Positions 49,921 through 60,505 of a stretch of DNA of 64,000 nucleotides are shown piece by piece (position 1 is the stretch's first letter; every line of letters begins with the position of its first letter). Source of the stretch: Nageia nagi. Its lineage: Eukaryota > Pinophyta. The position numbers and the translations under genes were made by a program. The stretch is from the NCBI GenBank assembly GCA_050084985.1, contig JBITNC010000001.1, positions 144,460,001 to 144,524,000 on the forward strand, written 5' to 3'. The notes beneath the pieces are model-generated. The model searched no databases. It worked only from the letters and a program-made list of their open reading frames with translations, and was not told the DNA's origin.

Positions 49921-50636
49921 TGTAGATGCCTAAAAATGGTTTATTAATTATTTAATAAATCATATTTTAAACTTCATTAAAATAATAATAGCAATATTAC
50001 AAATGTCAAAGATAAAGTTGTTATTAAGGCAATATCATGTGTTAGGTCCAATAGAATATTATTAATCATGATTTATATTTACAATTATATTGAATATTAT
50101 AAAGATTATATTATTGTTATAAGTCAACTTTCACTCCTTTTTATATCCTTGTTGGTTATAAAGGGAGGAGTTGGAGGTTGACATCCCTATCAGATCTTTC
50201 TAATAAGTGGTTTTCCTAGAACATCATACTTTTGATATCTCTAGACATCACTTATTGAAGAATCTGTTATGCTCTAAGTTTTTGTTACTTGCTATCTCTT
50301 GCGTACTTTTTAACTTTGTAGATTTCAAAGAATCTGCATTGTAAGAGAAGATTGTAACCATAATGTCCACACATTGATTCTTCATGATCCAGGGTATGAA
50401 ATCTTGAAGGTGACGAATACTAGTCCAAGCAATAGAATATCTTCATGTGCTCGCCTTAGATCCAATCCAATCCTCTACTTATTTATGTCATACCTTGAGG
50501 GCTATACATATCTCCTTTGTCAAATCAGGTGCACACTTTTTATATATTAATCACTGTATAATTGAATAAGTGTCATCTATTCAATAGAATTATCATTATT
50601 TTATTTATTCATTAATTCCACAATTTAGGGTCTACA
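49921..50636. repeat. Probable solo LTR
   Basis: Starts TGTAGATGCCTAAAAATGG and ends AATTTAGGGTCTACA, so TG...CA with inverted TGTAGA/TCTACA ends, 716 bases. It has TTTTTATATCC as a possible TATA region near 50140 and a GTTGGTTATAAAGGGAGGAG block. No internal element sequence on either side. The flanking five bases (CCATG, ACTTG) do not match, so the call rests on the ends and composition. Confidence 0.45.
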
Positions 50637-52400
50637 ACTTGTAAATTGATCTTAAATCATGGGATGCTATGGAAAAAAATGATGACTTTGGATGTTCATG
50701 TATTGTTAATGGAATTGTACATTTCTAATTAATTATACATGTTGAATTAGTATTCATAGAAAGAAATGAGAAGGATTAGGATCATGTTATTATGCTCTTG
50801 TAATATTTATGTAAAATATTATTATTATTCTAAATCATATTTTGATGAGTTAAATATGAGTGGCTTATTGTTTCATATTGAACAAATACTATTAATGATG
50901 TTAGAATAAGACTATTACCAAGTTACATCCTTGTTAGAAATTGAATGGTTAGACAATGTTATTAGATAATATATAAGGGAACTATTCAATAATAGTATGA
51001 TATATAAAGAAACTTACTATCTTTATGATGTTGTAATCATTTATGATATTAATAATGTCATTATTTCTTAAGTAGGAGTAATAATGGTACAAATGAGATA
51101 ATGAATATTGTTCTATGATTTGAAAAGAGAAACATCCTAACCTACCAGAATGGAATGAGCATGTTAGGATAAGATATAACAAAAACTAGGTATGAAGTAT
51201 ACCAGCTAGTACCTAGTATGAATTAATCTTAAGAATTGGATATGAAACCTATTTGGAACCCTAGGTAAGATTTGAGCACTATATTATGAGATTAAGAAAT
51301 TATCAGGTAGGATAATTCAAGAAAATCTCATGGGAGCAAGGAATTATTAAATAGGATAATTCAAGGAGTTCTTTACACACATGACTTCAAGATGAGAATA
51401 AGGATTATCGGGAAGGATAATCAAGGAATTCTCAAGAACAAACATGAAGGGCCTTGAAGTACTTAAATTGCCAAAAACTTGATGATGGTTTTAATTCAAG
51501 TAGGTTAAGATACTACCTACAAGATATAATGAGTTGAGAAGGGTTGATAAGGCAAAAAGATTATTTTATCATAAGATAATCATTCTAAGTATGCCATTTA
51601 GGATATTAAATATCAAGAGATAAATGGTGTTATTGTCTAATGAAAAGATCGCAACTCAGGAATGATGACACTTGGAACCATTATGTGATCTCAATCCCAT
51701 GGTTCACAAATAGCTTCTAAACTTTCAATATTGAATGTCAATGTGTATTTGAATATTGTATAAAAAAATATGTGTACTCATTTCTTATACATTTATGGGA
51801 TTGGAGTTAAACTTAGGGCTTGGTCTTAAGGTGTAAGACTAGGTTCTAACACTTTTGATTGCCTTAATCCTTGCAAAAGGGTTTTTTTTTTCCTATGTTT
51901 AGAAGATATCAAAAAGATTATATTGCATTTGGAGACAAAGTTAGTTAAAAAATAAATCAAGATGTCAAGATGAGCAAGAGCAAAAAATTAACTCCTTATT
52001 TTAAGAAGAAATAATTGCTAAGTATGCATCTTTAAAAAGGAAAGCAAAAATATTTAAAAAAAAAAACTCTAAAAAGTTATTTATCTTTTCCTTAAAAGAA
52101 TATACTTATTTGCAAAAATAATAATATTAAGTATTAACTTGCACCTCAAAAACAAATCATCCACATAAAGCACTATTGTTTTTATTATTTATATGAATAA
52201 TTACTAGTGTTTACTCATTTGGAAATAAAAATCCCATATGTACTAATTAAATAATAGTTGACATGTATATAGGTTGTCACATTTAACTTAAGGTGTAGCT
52301 TTATTAAGGAGCTACACTTCAAAGCTTATGAGGCACATATAAGAGGTGGACCACATGGAACCCTCAAAATATTATTTATAGTAAAAAATAGTAATATTAA
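50637..52400. other. No gene seen
   Basis: AT-rich. GGATAATTCAAG(A/G)A recurs near 51312, 51355 and 51415 (local degenerate repeat). No family motif. Confidence 0.35.
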
Positions 52401-52414
52401 ATATTATTATTGAT

Positions 52415-53096
52415 GGAAAATTTACTAAAATACCCCTATAATTTAAAGTAATTACCAAAATACCCTTACTTTTTCAATAATTACAAAAATACCCTTTTTA
52501 ACTTTTTAAAAATACTCTATCAATCCAACAGCTCAACCAGCTACATGAACCTTTAGCGTACAATCACATAATTGAGCCCTGTTTCACCTGTGAAGAAGAG
52601 GACTACAAAAACCAAGAGAGGAAATTGTGTGGGTTTCTCATGAAGATGTTCAAAGGTGCAATTATGAGTAGCAGTGGATTCAATAACGATACAACCATTG
52701 CTGCAGTTGCAAGCGATAAGGTAGATATGATATCCTTAAGGTGTCTATTTATTTCCAATCTAAATCATCCCCTGCATTTTTCTCTACAAGTTAAGCTCAT
52801 GAAATATGTCGCTCTATGTTCTACACTTCTCATCAAGTGCAAGGTTATACATATTACTCTCCGCAATAACTTCAATTCCTCTTCTCCTAAGTCTTTTTTT
52901 ATAGATGGAAAGTGATCAATTCAGTCATCTGATCGATTGTGGATTAATCCCATAAATAATCTTTGCGATCATTGAAATGGAAAGGAATTGAATCGCAAAT
53001 GATAGAAGGTGATAGGGGCATTTTTGTAATTAGTAAAAAATTAAAAAAAAATTCGTAATTACGATAAATTGTAGAGATATTTTGATAATTTTCCCA
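52415..53096. mobile_element. TIR-bounded element (MULE/MITE-like) with exon-like interior
   Basis: The first 85 bases (GGAAAATTTACTAAAATACC, GTAATTACC, TAATTACAAAAATACCC) are an inverted match, about three quarters identical, to the last 85 (53012-53096, read in reverse as GGGAAAATTATCAAAATATC, GTAATTACG, TAATTACAAAAATGCCC). The interior is less AT-rich and has a short open frame with a splice-like boundary. Long TIRs around gene-like DNA are typical of Mutator-type or Pack-MULE elements (known). I see no matching 8-10 base TSD and no transposase. Confidence 0.55.
52613..52915 (+). pseudogene. Exon-like frame inside the TIR element
   Basis: CGFLMKMFKGAIMSSSGFNN followed by DTTIAAVASDK reads without interruption up to AAG|GTAGATATG near 52721, a plausible 5' splice site, after which the codons become AT-rich and intron-like. 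Frame 52625-52915 carries it. I do not recognise the protein. It could be a captured piece of a host gene. Confidence 0.35.
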
Positions 53097-53325
53097 AAAA
53101 ACAATTAAGTAAACAAATCACAATTTATTCCCTTTTTGTTTAAGAGAAACTTTAATACATTTATATGGTTTAAATTTCTTTTAAAAAAAAAAAAGAAACA
53201 TTTAGTTAAAAATTAAATGAACGCTTGGATATAAAGTGATTTATCCACGAATAATGAATTAAGTGTCACGCAATATTTAAAGTATTGACAACCCTCAACC
53301 AAACGTCCTGCACTGTGTCGTTTAT
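53097..53325. other. AT-rich spacer
   Basis: No feature beyond poly-A/T runs. Confidence 0.3.
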
Positions 53326-53735
53326 AGAAGGTACGCGACACACCATCCATCAAACACATCGGACTTGAATTTCACTATTTTCCGACATGCCTTCAGACTC
53401 ACAACGCCGTCAAGGCGAGCGACTGTTTCACCAAATGCAATAAACAAAAGTAGTGGTCTGTCCAAATCCTGGCATCCTCAAAGCGTCTACCAAACTGGAA
53501 AATGAGCAACAAGGTTTATACATCCATTGACAACTCTTTTCAAGCAAATTTTTGCCATAGATGCGGTTGTGTATGCCGTAGCAGACAATATACAAAACGT
53601 GGAAGGCGAAGGTGTGCAGAGAGGAAATGATATGTTGAGCTTCAGGGAGGGGGCCGCAGTCAGAGGAGGAAGTGGGGAGCGGACTTGTAAGGCTTCTGGG
53701 AGACATAGGAGAGACAACGGTCAAATATTTCACAA
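53326..53735. other. GC-richer island, possible host-gene remnant
   Basis: CpG-containing, noticeably less AT-rich than anything within several kb (GTACGCGACACACC, ACAACGCCGTCAAGGCGAGCG, GGGGCCGCAGTCAGAGG). Open frames exist on both strands (53733-53428 minus, 101 aa; 53527-53814 plus, 95 aa) but neither shows a known motif, so strand and identity are undecided. Retained CpG suggests it has been less methylated than its neighbours. Confidence 0.35.
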
Positions 53736-54344
53736 AAAAATAAGTAATAACAACATATTCTTATTTCGAAGAGTATATAAGTATTATTGTTATTTCACAA
53801 TATTGTTTTTTTGACTTAAATCCCCACTTTTGATATTGTGTACTTTCATCTATATTTTTACAAAAAAACAACATATACATAATTGTTTTTGGTGAATAAA
53901 ATATATAACTTTTACAATAATATTTTTTGTATAAAAAAAAATGCATATTGTAAAAAAAAAAAGAATTGCACAAGTTTTACATTTTTTTCTTCACAAGAAA
54001 TTATATAACAATAATATATTGTTATGTGATAAAACAATTCATGTTGTAAAAATAAAAGGGATTTGTAAATTTTTTCCTAACAATAAAATATTGTTATTTA
54101 TTATGTAATTTTTTTTACTAAAAAAAATTGCAAAACTTTACAAAAAAATACTGCAACTAACATATAGCAAAAAATGTTAGATTTTAACACTATAAATCTA
54201 ACATAAAAAATGTTAGTATATATCTAAATTTTAACTTAAAGAAAAAATTGAAATAAACTATAGGTTGAAATAGCTCCAAAAAAATGCAAGAGAGTGAGAA
54301 GAGTTATACCTTGAGTGGCTTTTACTTAGACAAGGGAAGACCTT
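53736..54344 (-). other. Leader of copia relic H (left of element G insertion)
   Basis: AT-rich, many A/T runs and ACAATATTTT words. Its end, GAGTTATACCTTGAGTGGC to GGGAAGACCTT, resembles the end of the element D leader (GGTTATACCTTCTC to GAGGAGCCTCC) and continues across G at 60479 (ACCTCCAAGGTGGCTCTT). H is thus D-related and interrupted by G. Confidence 0.5.
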
Positions 54345-54616
54345 TGAGACAAATGTAATATTGGTCTATTAATCAAGAAGGAGATTACAACATTATATAG
54401 GCTATGAACATGCCCAAAATAGAAAGATTGTTGAGACAAATCCTCAACTAATCAATGACAACTTAGGAAGAGACTATTTCTACTTCACACCTAGCATAAA
54501 CCTAACAACTTAAGATTAAGTCAATGATGACTAATTAAAGAGAATACAATTTATTCTAAAATATAGAAAATACTCTAAAACCTACAACTTTAGGACCTTA
54601 GGGAAAATATCCAACA
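54345..54616 (-). repeat. 3' LTR of element G
   Basis: 272 bases, TGAGACAAATG to AATATCCAACA on the plus strand, about 90% identical by eye to 60199-60478. Contains ACATTATATAGGC, TATA-like on the plus strand. Confidence 0.93.
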
Positions 54617-55158
54617 TTCTACCCCTTAAAGTTGAGGGGCTGACCAAACAATCTCTTAACTTTAAATATTGAGCCTTAGCAATTCCTTTGGTGAAGATAT
54701 CTGCCATGTTGTCCAAAGTGTTACAATGTCGTAGCTCAATCATATTTTTCTCCACCATGTCTCTAATGAAGTGATACTTCATGTTAAAATGCTTTAGCTT
54801 GTTGTGGTGGATAGGATTTTGTGCCAACTGTATGGCACTCATATTGTCACAATACAATATGGTAGGACCACTTTGTCTCTCACCAATTTCATCAAGTACT
54901 TTTCTCAACCATAAGGCTTGAGTACTAGCACTTGTGATTGCTATGTACTTAGCCTCAGTAGATGATAGTGCCACAATAATTTGCTTTTTAGAACTCCATG
55001 TAATTAGCCCTAACCTAAGACTAAAATAATTTCCTAAAATGGATTTTCTATCATTTATATTGCTTCCCCAATCACTATCACTAAAGCCAACTAATTTTAC
55101 ATCATTACATTTGTGGTAATAGATCCCATAATCCAATGCACCCTTTACATACCTCAAT
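54582..55158 (-). CDS. RNase H domain of element G
   Basis: 191 open codons: LVGFSDSDWGSNINDRKSIL (first catalytic Asp, D-x-DW), SLRLGLITWSSKKQ, ALSSTEAKYIAITSA (catalytic Glu), LYCDNMSAIQLAQNPIHH (catalytic Asp), KYHFIRDMVEKNMIELRHC and ADIFTKGIAKAQYLKLRDCL. All blocks of the copia RNase H are present. It degrades RNA of the RNA:DNA hybrid. The frame continues upstream into RT through one TAA at 55188; its end reads into the 3' LTR. Confidence 0.85.
54617..54630 (-). promoter_or_regulatory. Polypurine tract of element G
   Basis: Minus strand TTTAAGGGGTAGAA directly before TGTTGGATATT of the 3' LTR. Confidence 0.8.
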
Positions 55159-55187
55159 ATTCTTTTAGTTTCTTTTAGATGAAGTTC

Positions 55188-56315
55188 TTATGGATTAGCC
55201 ATATACCTTGATATTAGAGAGACAACACATTGAATATCCAACCTTGTGTTGGTGAGGAACATTAGACTCCCAACCATGCTTCTATAAGTGATCTTGTTAA
55301 CTTTTGATGCACCATCTTCTTTGCTTAATTGTACCCCATGACCTATTGGAGTTGCAATTGACTTGCAATCTTCCATAGCAAATTTCTTTAGCATGTCTTG
55401 TGCATATTTATATTGACATGTGAAGATCTCATTTTCTTTTTGATGTATCTCCATTCCTAGAAAGTAATGCATCATACCTAGATCCTTCATTTCAAATTCT
55501 TGTATCATAGAGTTTTTGAAATCCTTATTCATTTTAGCATTACTACCCATGAATATTAGATCATCCACATATAAGCACACAATAAGGATGTCTTTACCTT
55601 TTACCATGTAATAGAGTGTGGGTTCACTTTTGCTCCTAGTGAATCCATAATCTTGGAAGTAGTCATCAATGTGTGTGTACCATGCCCTTGGTGCTTACTT
55701 TAGGCCATACAATGCTTTCTTCAATTTGTAGACATGGTTATCCTTACCTTGTTCTTCAAATCCTTGAGGTTGTTGCACAAAAACCTCTTCATTCAAGTAC
55801 CCATTAAGAAATGCACTCTTAACATCCATGTGATGAACATTCCATCCTTTGTGGGCAGCCAAGGAAAGCACTAGTCTAATGGTCTCTTGCCTTACCACAG
55901 GAGAAAAGGTTTCCTCATATTCAAGACCATACTTTTGAGAAAACTCCTTTACTACCAGCCTTGCCTTGTGTCTTTAAATGCTCCCATTAGCATTTATCTT
56001 GGTCTTATAGACCCATTTACATCCAATTTTTTTTTTTTTCTTAGGAAGCTCTACTATCTCCCATGTATCATTATTTTTTATGGAGTTCATTTTCTCTTTC
56101 ATGTCTTGTTGCCATACATCATGATTACATGATTTTTCATAACTAGGTGGCTCTAGTTCTACACTATTCATTAAAGCATAGTTTACAATATCTCCCTTAG
56201 GCTCTTGAGAGTCTTCATCACCATGCATGTGCAAATTTTCAAGTATCTTCAAGACTTTATTCATCTCACTAGCTTGGCTCCTACTGTACCTTCTTTGAAA
56301 ATTCTTGTCCAACAT
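55188..56315 (-). pseudogene. Reverse transcriptase of element G
   Basis: One frame with three point stops. Order: YEKSCNHDVWQQDMKEKMNS and IGCKWVYKTKINANGS (56315-55974); after TAA, RHKARLV and the open part 55898-55695 with HMDVKSAFLNGYLNEEVFVQ and KLKKALYGLK-TAA-APRAWY; then 55607-55188 with LIVCLYVDDLIFMGSNAKM (catalytic YVDD intact), FEMKDLGMMHYFLGMEI and YRSMVGSLMFLTNTRLDI. The stop in LK(Q)APRAW and the one in NP(Q)ELHL stand where glutamine is usual or likely. Confidence 0.88.
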
Positions 56316-56417
56316 TTGGAAAGAAGGATGATATTGGAGTGTTCTTTTACCTCTTGGTGTTGGTGGTGTATCTTCTTCAATTGGTATTGGAGAAGAACTT
56401 GATGCTCTTGGTGGTCT

Positions 56418-57715
56418 TTATGGAGAACTTAGAGTAGCATTTGGTGTATTTGAAGTAGAACTCTTCTTTGGACTTGGAGGAGGATTGTTATTGTTGTTTT
56501 TGTCTATGGGATGCACTTGGGAGGAGTTTTCATCTTGAGATCCATCATCAAAAAAAGGTTTTTGATGATCCCATACTCCCCCTTCATAAAAAATTACATC
56601 TCTTGAGATTACAACTTTGTGTGTTTTTGGATTATAGATTCTATATGCCTTTGAAGACTCACTATACCCAATGAAAATACATGCTTGACTCTTGGGGTCA
56701 AGTTTCCTTCCTATGTCATCAAGAATGTGTGCATATGCAAGACAACTGAAAACTTTGAAGTGCTTTACATTTGGCTTTTTGCCATAACATCGCTCGTAGG
56801 GAGTTATCCCATCTAAATTAGTAGTGGGACTCCTATTCAAAAGGTAAACACTTGTTCTATTAGAATCAGCCTAGTACATGTTACTTAGCTTGTTTAGAGC
56901 ATTGATCTAGCTATTTCTACAATAGTACAGTTCTTTCTTTTAGCTACACCATTTTGTTGTGGTGTGTAGGCAGTTGTGAATTACCTTTTGATCCCACAAT
57001 CTTTACAATATTGGAGAAATGCATTTGAATAAAACTCCCCTACTCTATGAATCCTTAAATATTTTACAATATGCTCACTTTGATTCTCTACATTATTTTT
57101 TAAATCCTTGAAGCATTCAAAAGTTTCATCTTTAGTTTTAAAAAAATAAATCCAACACATTCTAGAGAAATCATCTATGAAAGTAAGGAAGTAAGAATTG
57201 TTACCCATGATTTTGGTTTGCATAGGACCACAAATATTTGAATGTACCAATTGTAGTCGATGGCTTGCTCTCCATGCTTCACCTCTTGGAAACTTTTTTC
57301 TTGGGTGCTTTCCCAAAGCACATCCTTCACATACCTCCTTGTACTCTTCAACTTTTGGTATTCCACACACTATAGCTTGAGAATTTAACAACTTCAAGCT
57401 TCCATAATTAAGATGACCACATCTCAAGTGCCAAAGTACACTTGGATTTTCAAGGGCTACATTAGCAAGTTGGGAACCTCCTTTTGCCCCAAACTTAAGA
57501 GGAAACAACCTATTCTTTGTCATAGGTACTTGTGTAACAACTCTATTACAATTATTTTTGTCAAAAATTACATATTTTCCATCTTCAAAAATAAGTTTAT
57601 AGGTTTTTACCATAATTTGACCAACACTAAGCAAATTATGCTTAAGGTTAGGGGTGTAATAGATATTGTTTACCTTATTTGTGCCTTCATTTTTTGGAAT
57701 CTCTATGGCTCCCAT
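56418..57715 (-). pseudogene. Integrase of element G (with end of protease)
   Basis: 57715-56981 (244 aa) begins MGAIEIPKNEGTNKVNNIYY (late protease), then pre-integrase LWHLRCGHLNYGSLKLL with CEGCALGKHPRKKF, core HSNICGPMQTKIMGNNSYFL (first Asp changed to Asn), FIDDFSRMCWIYFFKTKDE, and LRIHRVGEFYSNAFLQYCKD (second-site Asp replaced). After TAA, FTTAYTPQQNGVAKRKN. A frameshift follows, then 56840-56418 with NLDGITPYERCYGKKPNVKH, CIFIGYSESSKAYRIYNPKT and KVVISRDVIFYE, ending in a Ser/Pro/Asn linker. Changed catalytic residues mean it is inactive. Confidence 0.85.
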
Positions 57716-57929
57716 CCCTTCAACTTGTCATTTTCCAATTTGATCCTGGACTTGTATGTGGAATCCATTGTAGCAAATAACTCTTCTTTGTCACTCATAT
57801 GATTTGAGAAACTAGTATCCAAAATCTAAGTTTCATTGAGATTTTGATATAATTTTCCATAGGTGAGGAACAAATTTGAAGTCCTTTCTCTTCACCAAAG
57901 TTTCCATAATTATTACTTCTCCCTTCTTG

Positions 57930-58750
57930 ATTCTACAATCTCTTGCAAAGTGACCAAGTTTTCTAGAATGATAGCAAGACTTGTTTGATTTTTCACCTTA
58001 TCTACCTCTTCCTTGATTTCCACTCCTTGATCTACCTCTTCCTCTTCCTCTTGAAGGATATTTTCCTCTCCCTCTTCTTCTTGCACTTGATTCACCTTCT
58101 TTGGATGTGAAGGCTTTCTCTTTCATACCCCAAACATTTGGAGTTTTAAATCTTTCCTTATGAAACATTAATGAACCTACAAGTTGATCATATGAGAGAG
58201 TTGTAAGGTCCTTAGTCTCCTCAATTATGGTAGATATTTCTCTCCACTTGGGAAAAAGTATCCTCAACACTTTATTTACAATGACCTCATTCGCCATTTT
58301 TTCACCAAAAGCCCTCATTTTGTCAACACATGATTTAGCTCTCATGCAATAGTCTCTAACTTTTTTAGACTCCTTCATCTTGAGATTTTCAAAGTCCATT
58401 TTGAGAGTTTGCAATCCCACATGCTTGACTTATGTGTTGCTTTCATAGCTCTCTTTTAGAGTTGTCCATGCTTCCTTAGCTGATGCACAACTTGCAATCC
58501 TTGAAAAGATGCTCCCATTCAAGGTTGCTTTCAAGTAGAAGAGTGCCATACTATTTTTCTTTTGTGCCTCTCTCATTGTTGCTCTATTGGTAGTTGGAAC
58601 AACACTCCAATCTATTGGTTCTATGTAATCATCCTCCACAATCTCCCAAGTATCTTTGTTGATGAGAAAATGCTTCATGCGAATGGACCAATACTCATAA
58701 TTCTCACCTTTAAACTTTGGAATGGGTAGATTATTGTTGTTGGTAGCCAT
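57930..58750 (-). pseudogene. gag of element G
   Basis: Start ATG at 58750 (MATNNNNLPIPKFKGENYEY), the usual copia gag opening P-x-F-x-G-x-NY-x-YW. The frame runs to 57998 with one TAA at 58430. Blocks: AKEAWTTLKESYES, LQTLKMDFENLKMKESKKV, DYCMRAKSCVDKMRAFGEKM, LRILFPKWREISTIIEETKD, then an RGR-rich basic tail and, after another TAA, CYHSRKLGHFARDC, a CCHC knuckle with the second Cys changed to Ser. Same frame as 57715-56981. Confidence 0.88.
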
Positions 58751-59036
58751 CACTTACTATCTCACTATATCAACAAATGCAACACATAGTAGCAACAGTC
58801 CAACTAGATCAATCCACCTTTGTGGCATCTTCAGCACACTTCAGTTAATGCAGGGTGCACTTCATCCGTAAGATGCTTTTTTTTAATGTGCTTTAGCTCC
58901 TCACGTGGGGCTATTTTCCAGGTTTGAAATGGTGGAAATGGTTCGTATCCGTCATAGCAAAGTCCCTTCCAACAATCATGACCATATGTATACCAAAAGA
59001 TATTGAAGTGGGCACTACTTCCTTGCTAAGGATAAA

Positions 59037-59162
59037 TGTCTAGTGTGTTGTAATAAGATAAAAGTAGATCTTACAGTGTAAAATAGCCCATTATCTCAAA
59101 AAACACCATCTAAAGATATATAATAGCCAGTAATTTTTTATCTTATTACAACTCACAGGACA
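59037..59162. mobile_element. 126-bp foldback (MITE-like) in element G leader
   Basis: Left end TGTCTAGTGTGTTGTAATAA then GATAAAA; right end in reverse TGTCCTGTGAGTTGTAATAA then GATAAAA: 27-base inverted ends with three mismatches. Loop contains AATAGCCCATTA and TAATAGCCAGTAA. No coding content. Confidence 0.6.
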
Positions 59163-59935
59163 GTTACCTTTTTTCGTGCTTCCTTAGTAGTAGCGTTTAC
59201 GTCATGCAGATATACAATTCTTTATCCTCAGCCTCCATGTCACTGGAATAATAAGAGAACAAGACGTATTCTTCTTTTGATTACCACACGTCTTCGGAAG
59301 GTCTTCTGATATTCCTCCAATGCAGGCCGGTAGAATCTTTCACAACAATGAACAACCTTCAACAGCATCAGTCGCCAGGCTTTCACTCAGACGTGGATTA
59401 GATATCCTTCATGTTATTTACAGTGCAACCATCTCTACGCAGAGTTTGACCTACATGGGGCTTTCCCTCTTCTCACATCACGTGACTCCTCTTCTCATGG
59501 TACCATCTTCCTCACGAAATGAGAACAATAGATTTATTGAACTGATAGCTTTCCTTGATTGCATCTATATTGTTTCACCACATCTAGCAAACAACAGCAG
59601 ATTTTTCAATATTTGTTAATGTTTCAGGGATGCTGAGATGTGCAGGCTTGACAACAACAATAAGGATGCCTTGACAGAAGGCATATTTTCTCCTTCCACA
59701 ATCTTCACTAGCGGTGGACAGCGTTCATATTTTCGCAGTGAAAATAAATAGTAATTATAGTCCAAATGCAATGATCAATAGTATTCAAACCGCACACACA
59801 GGCTTCCTTATGCTTGAATGCATTTTGTAGATACAAAGTGGACACTGCAATGCTCCTCATAGTTTCACAGGTCGTGAGTCTTCTCCTCTCCTTTCGCACA
59901 GGCCTTCTCTTTTTACGCAACGCTTCTTTATGGCT

Positions 59936-60017
59936 CACTTCTCGTGCCATGTTTGGTGGGCATATCTTCGCACTTCTCGTGCCCATGTTTGGTGGGCATA
60001 TCTTAGCACTTCTCCTC
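59936..60017. repeat. 35-bp tandem repeat in element G leader
   Basis: CACTTCTCGTGCCATG and TTTGGTGGGCATATCTTCG begin at 59936, again at 59971, and a third start is at 60007 (CACTTCTCCTC). Confidence 0.85.
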
Positions 60018-60183
60018 TTAGTGTAGGCTTTCACAAGACTGGTGAATAATATGTGGATTTCACAAATAGGCACACAAGGTCTGCAGTACCTGACGACGTC
60101 TTCCACAACATTTTTCTTCCCTTAACAAGCTACCAGTCTTTGCTCCTAGATCTCCACAGGTTTTGATCCCTTTGAGAAAACCT

Positions 60184-60196
60184 TCTCTGATACCAA
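60184..60196 (-). promoter_or_regulatory. Primer-binding site of element G
   Basis: Minus strand TTGGTATCAGAGA next to the 5' LTR: the copia initiator-tRNA-Met site (TGGTATCAGAGC) with one mismatch. Confidence 0.88.
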
Positions 60197-60198
60197 GA

Positions 60199-60478
60199 TG
60201 AGATAAAGGTAATATTGGTCTATTATTCAAAAAGGAGATTACAACATTATATAGGCTCTGAACATGTCCAAAATAGAAATATTGTTGAGACAAATTCTCA
60301 ACTAATCAACTACAACTTAGAAGAGACTATTTATACTTCACATCTAGCATAATCCTAACAACTTGATATTAAATCAATGATGACTATTTCAAGAGAATAC
60401 AATTTATTCTAAAATATAGAAAATGCTAAAATACTTTAAAACCTAAAATTTTAGGACCTTAGGGAAAAATATCCAACA
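60199..60478 (-). repeat. 5' LTR of element G
   Basis: 280 bases, TGAGATAAAGG to AATATCCAACA, partner of 54345-54616. Confidence 0.93.
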
Positions 60479-60483
60479 ACCTC

Positions 60484-60504
60484 CAAGGTGGCTCTTGATA
60501 TCGA
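60484..60504 (-). promoter_or_regulatory. Primer-binding site of copia relic H
   Basis: Minus strand ATCGATATCAAGAGCCACC next to the LTR; resembles TGGTATCAGAGC with an extra A. CCTCCAAGG next to it is shared with element D. Confidence 0.55.
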
Positions 60505-60505
60505 T

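Larger units (their letters stand above)
58751..60183 (-). other. Leader of element G
   Basis: 1.4 kb between gag and the primer site, richer in G+C than most of the window, without a motif-bearing frame (59320-59619 plus and 60106-59708 minus are open but unrecognised). It contains a foldback (59037-59162) and a 35-bp repeat (59936-60017). Confidence 0.5.
54345..60478 (-). mobile_element. Element G: nearly complete Ty1/copia retrotransposon
   Basis: 6134 bases: LTRs of 272 and 280 bases, polypurine tract, initiator-tRNA-Met-type primer site, and gag-protease-integrase-RT-RNase H on the minus strand. Flanks are ACCTT (left) and ACCTC (right), a five-base TSD with one mutation. Gag to mid-integrase (58750-56981) lies in one frame and integrase C-terminus to RNase H (56840-54582) in another single frame, so only one net frameshift plus point stops separate it from an intact polyprotein. 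It is inserted in relic H. Confidence 0.92.

Noticed and set aside
52293-52317. GTGTAGCT/AGCTACAC hairpin as a terminator or small RNA
   Set aside because: Only eight paired bases and no gene beside it; expected by chance in 64 kb.
53428-53733. 101-codon minus-strand frame as a gene
   Set aside because: Frames of similar length exist on both strands in this GC-richer patch; no motif decides between them.
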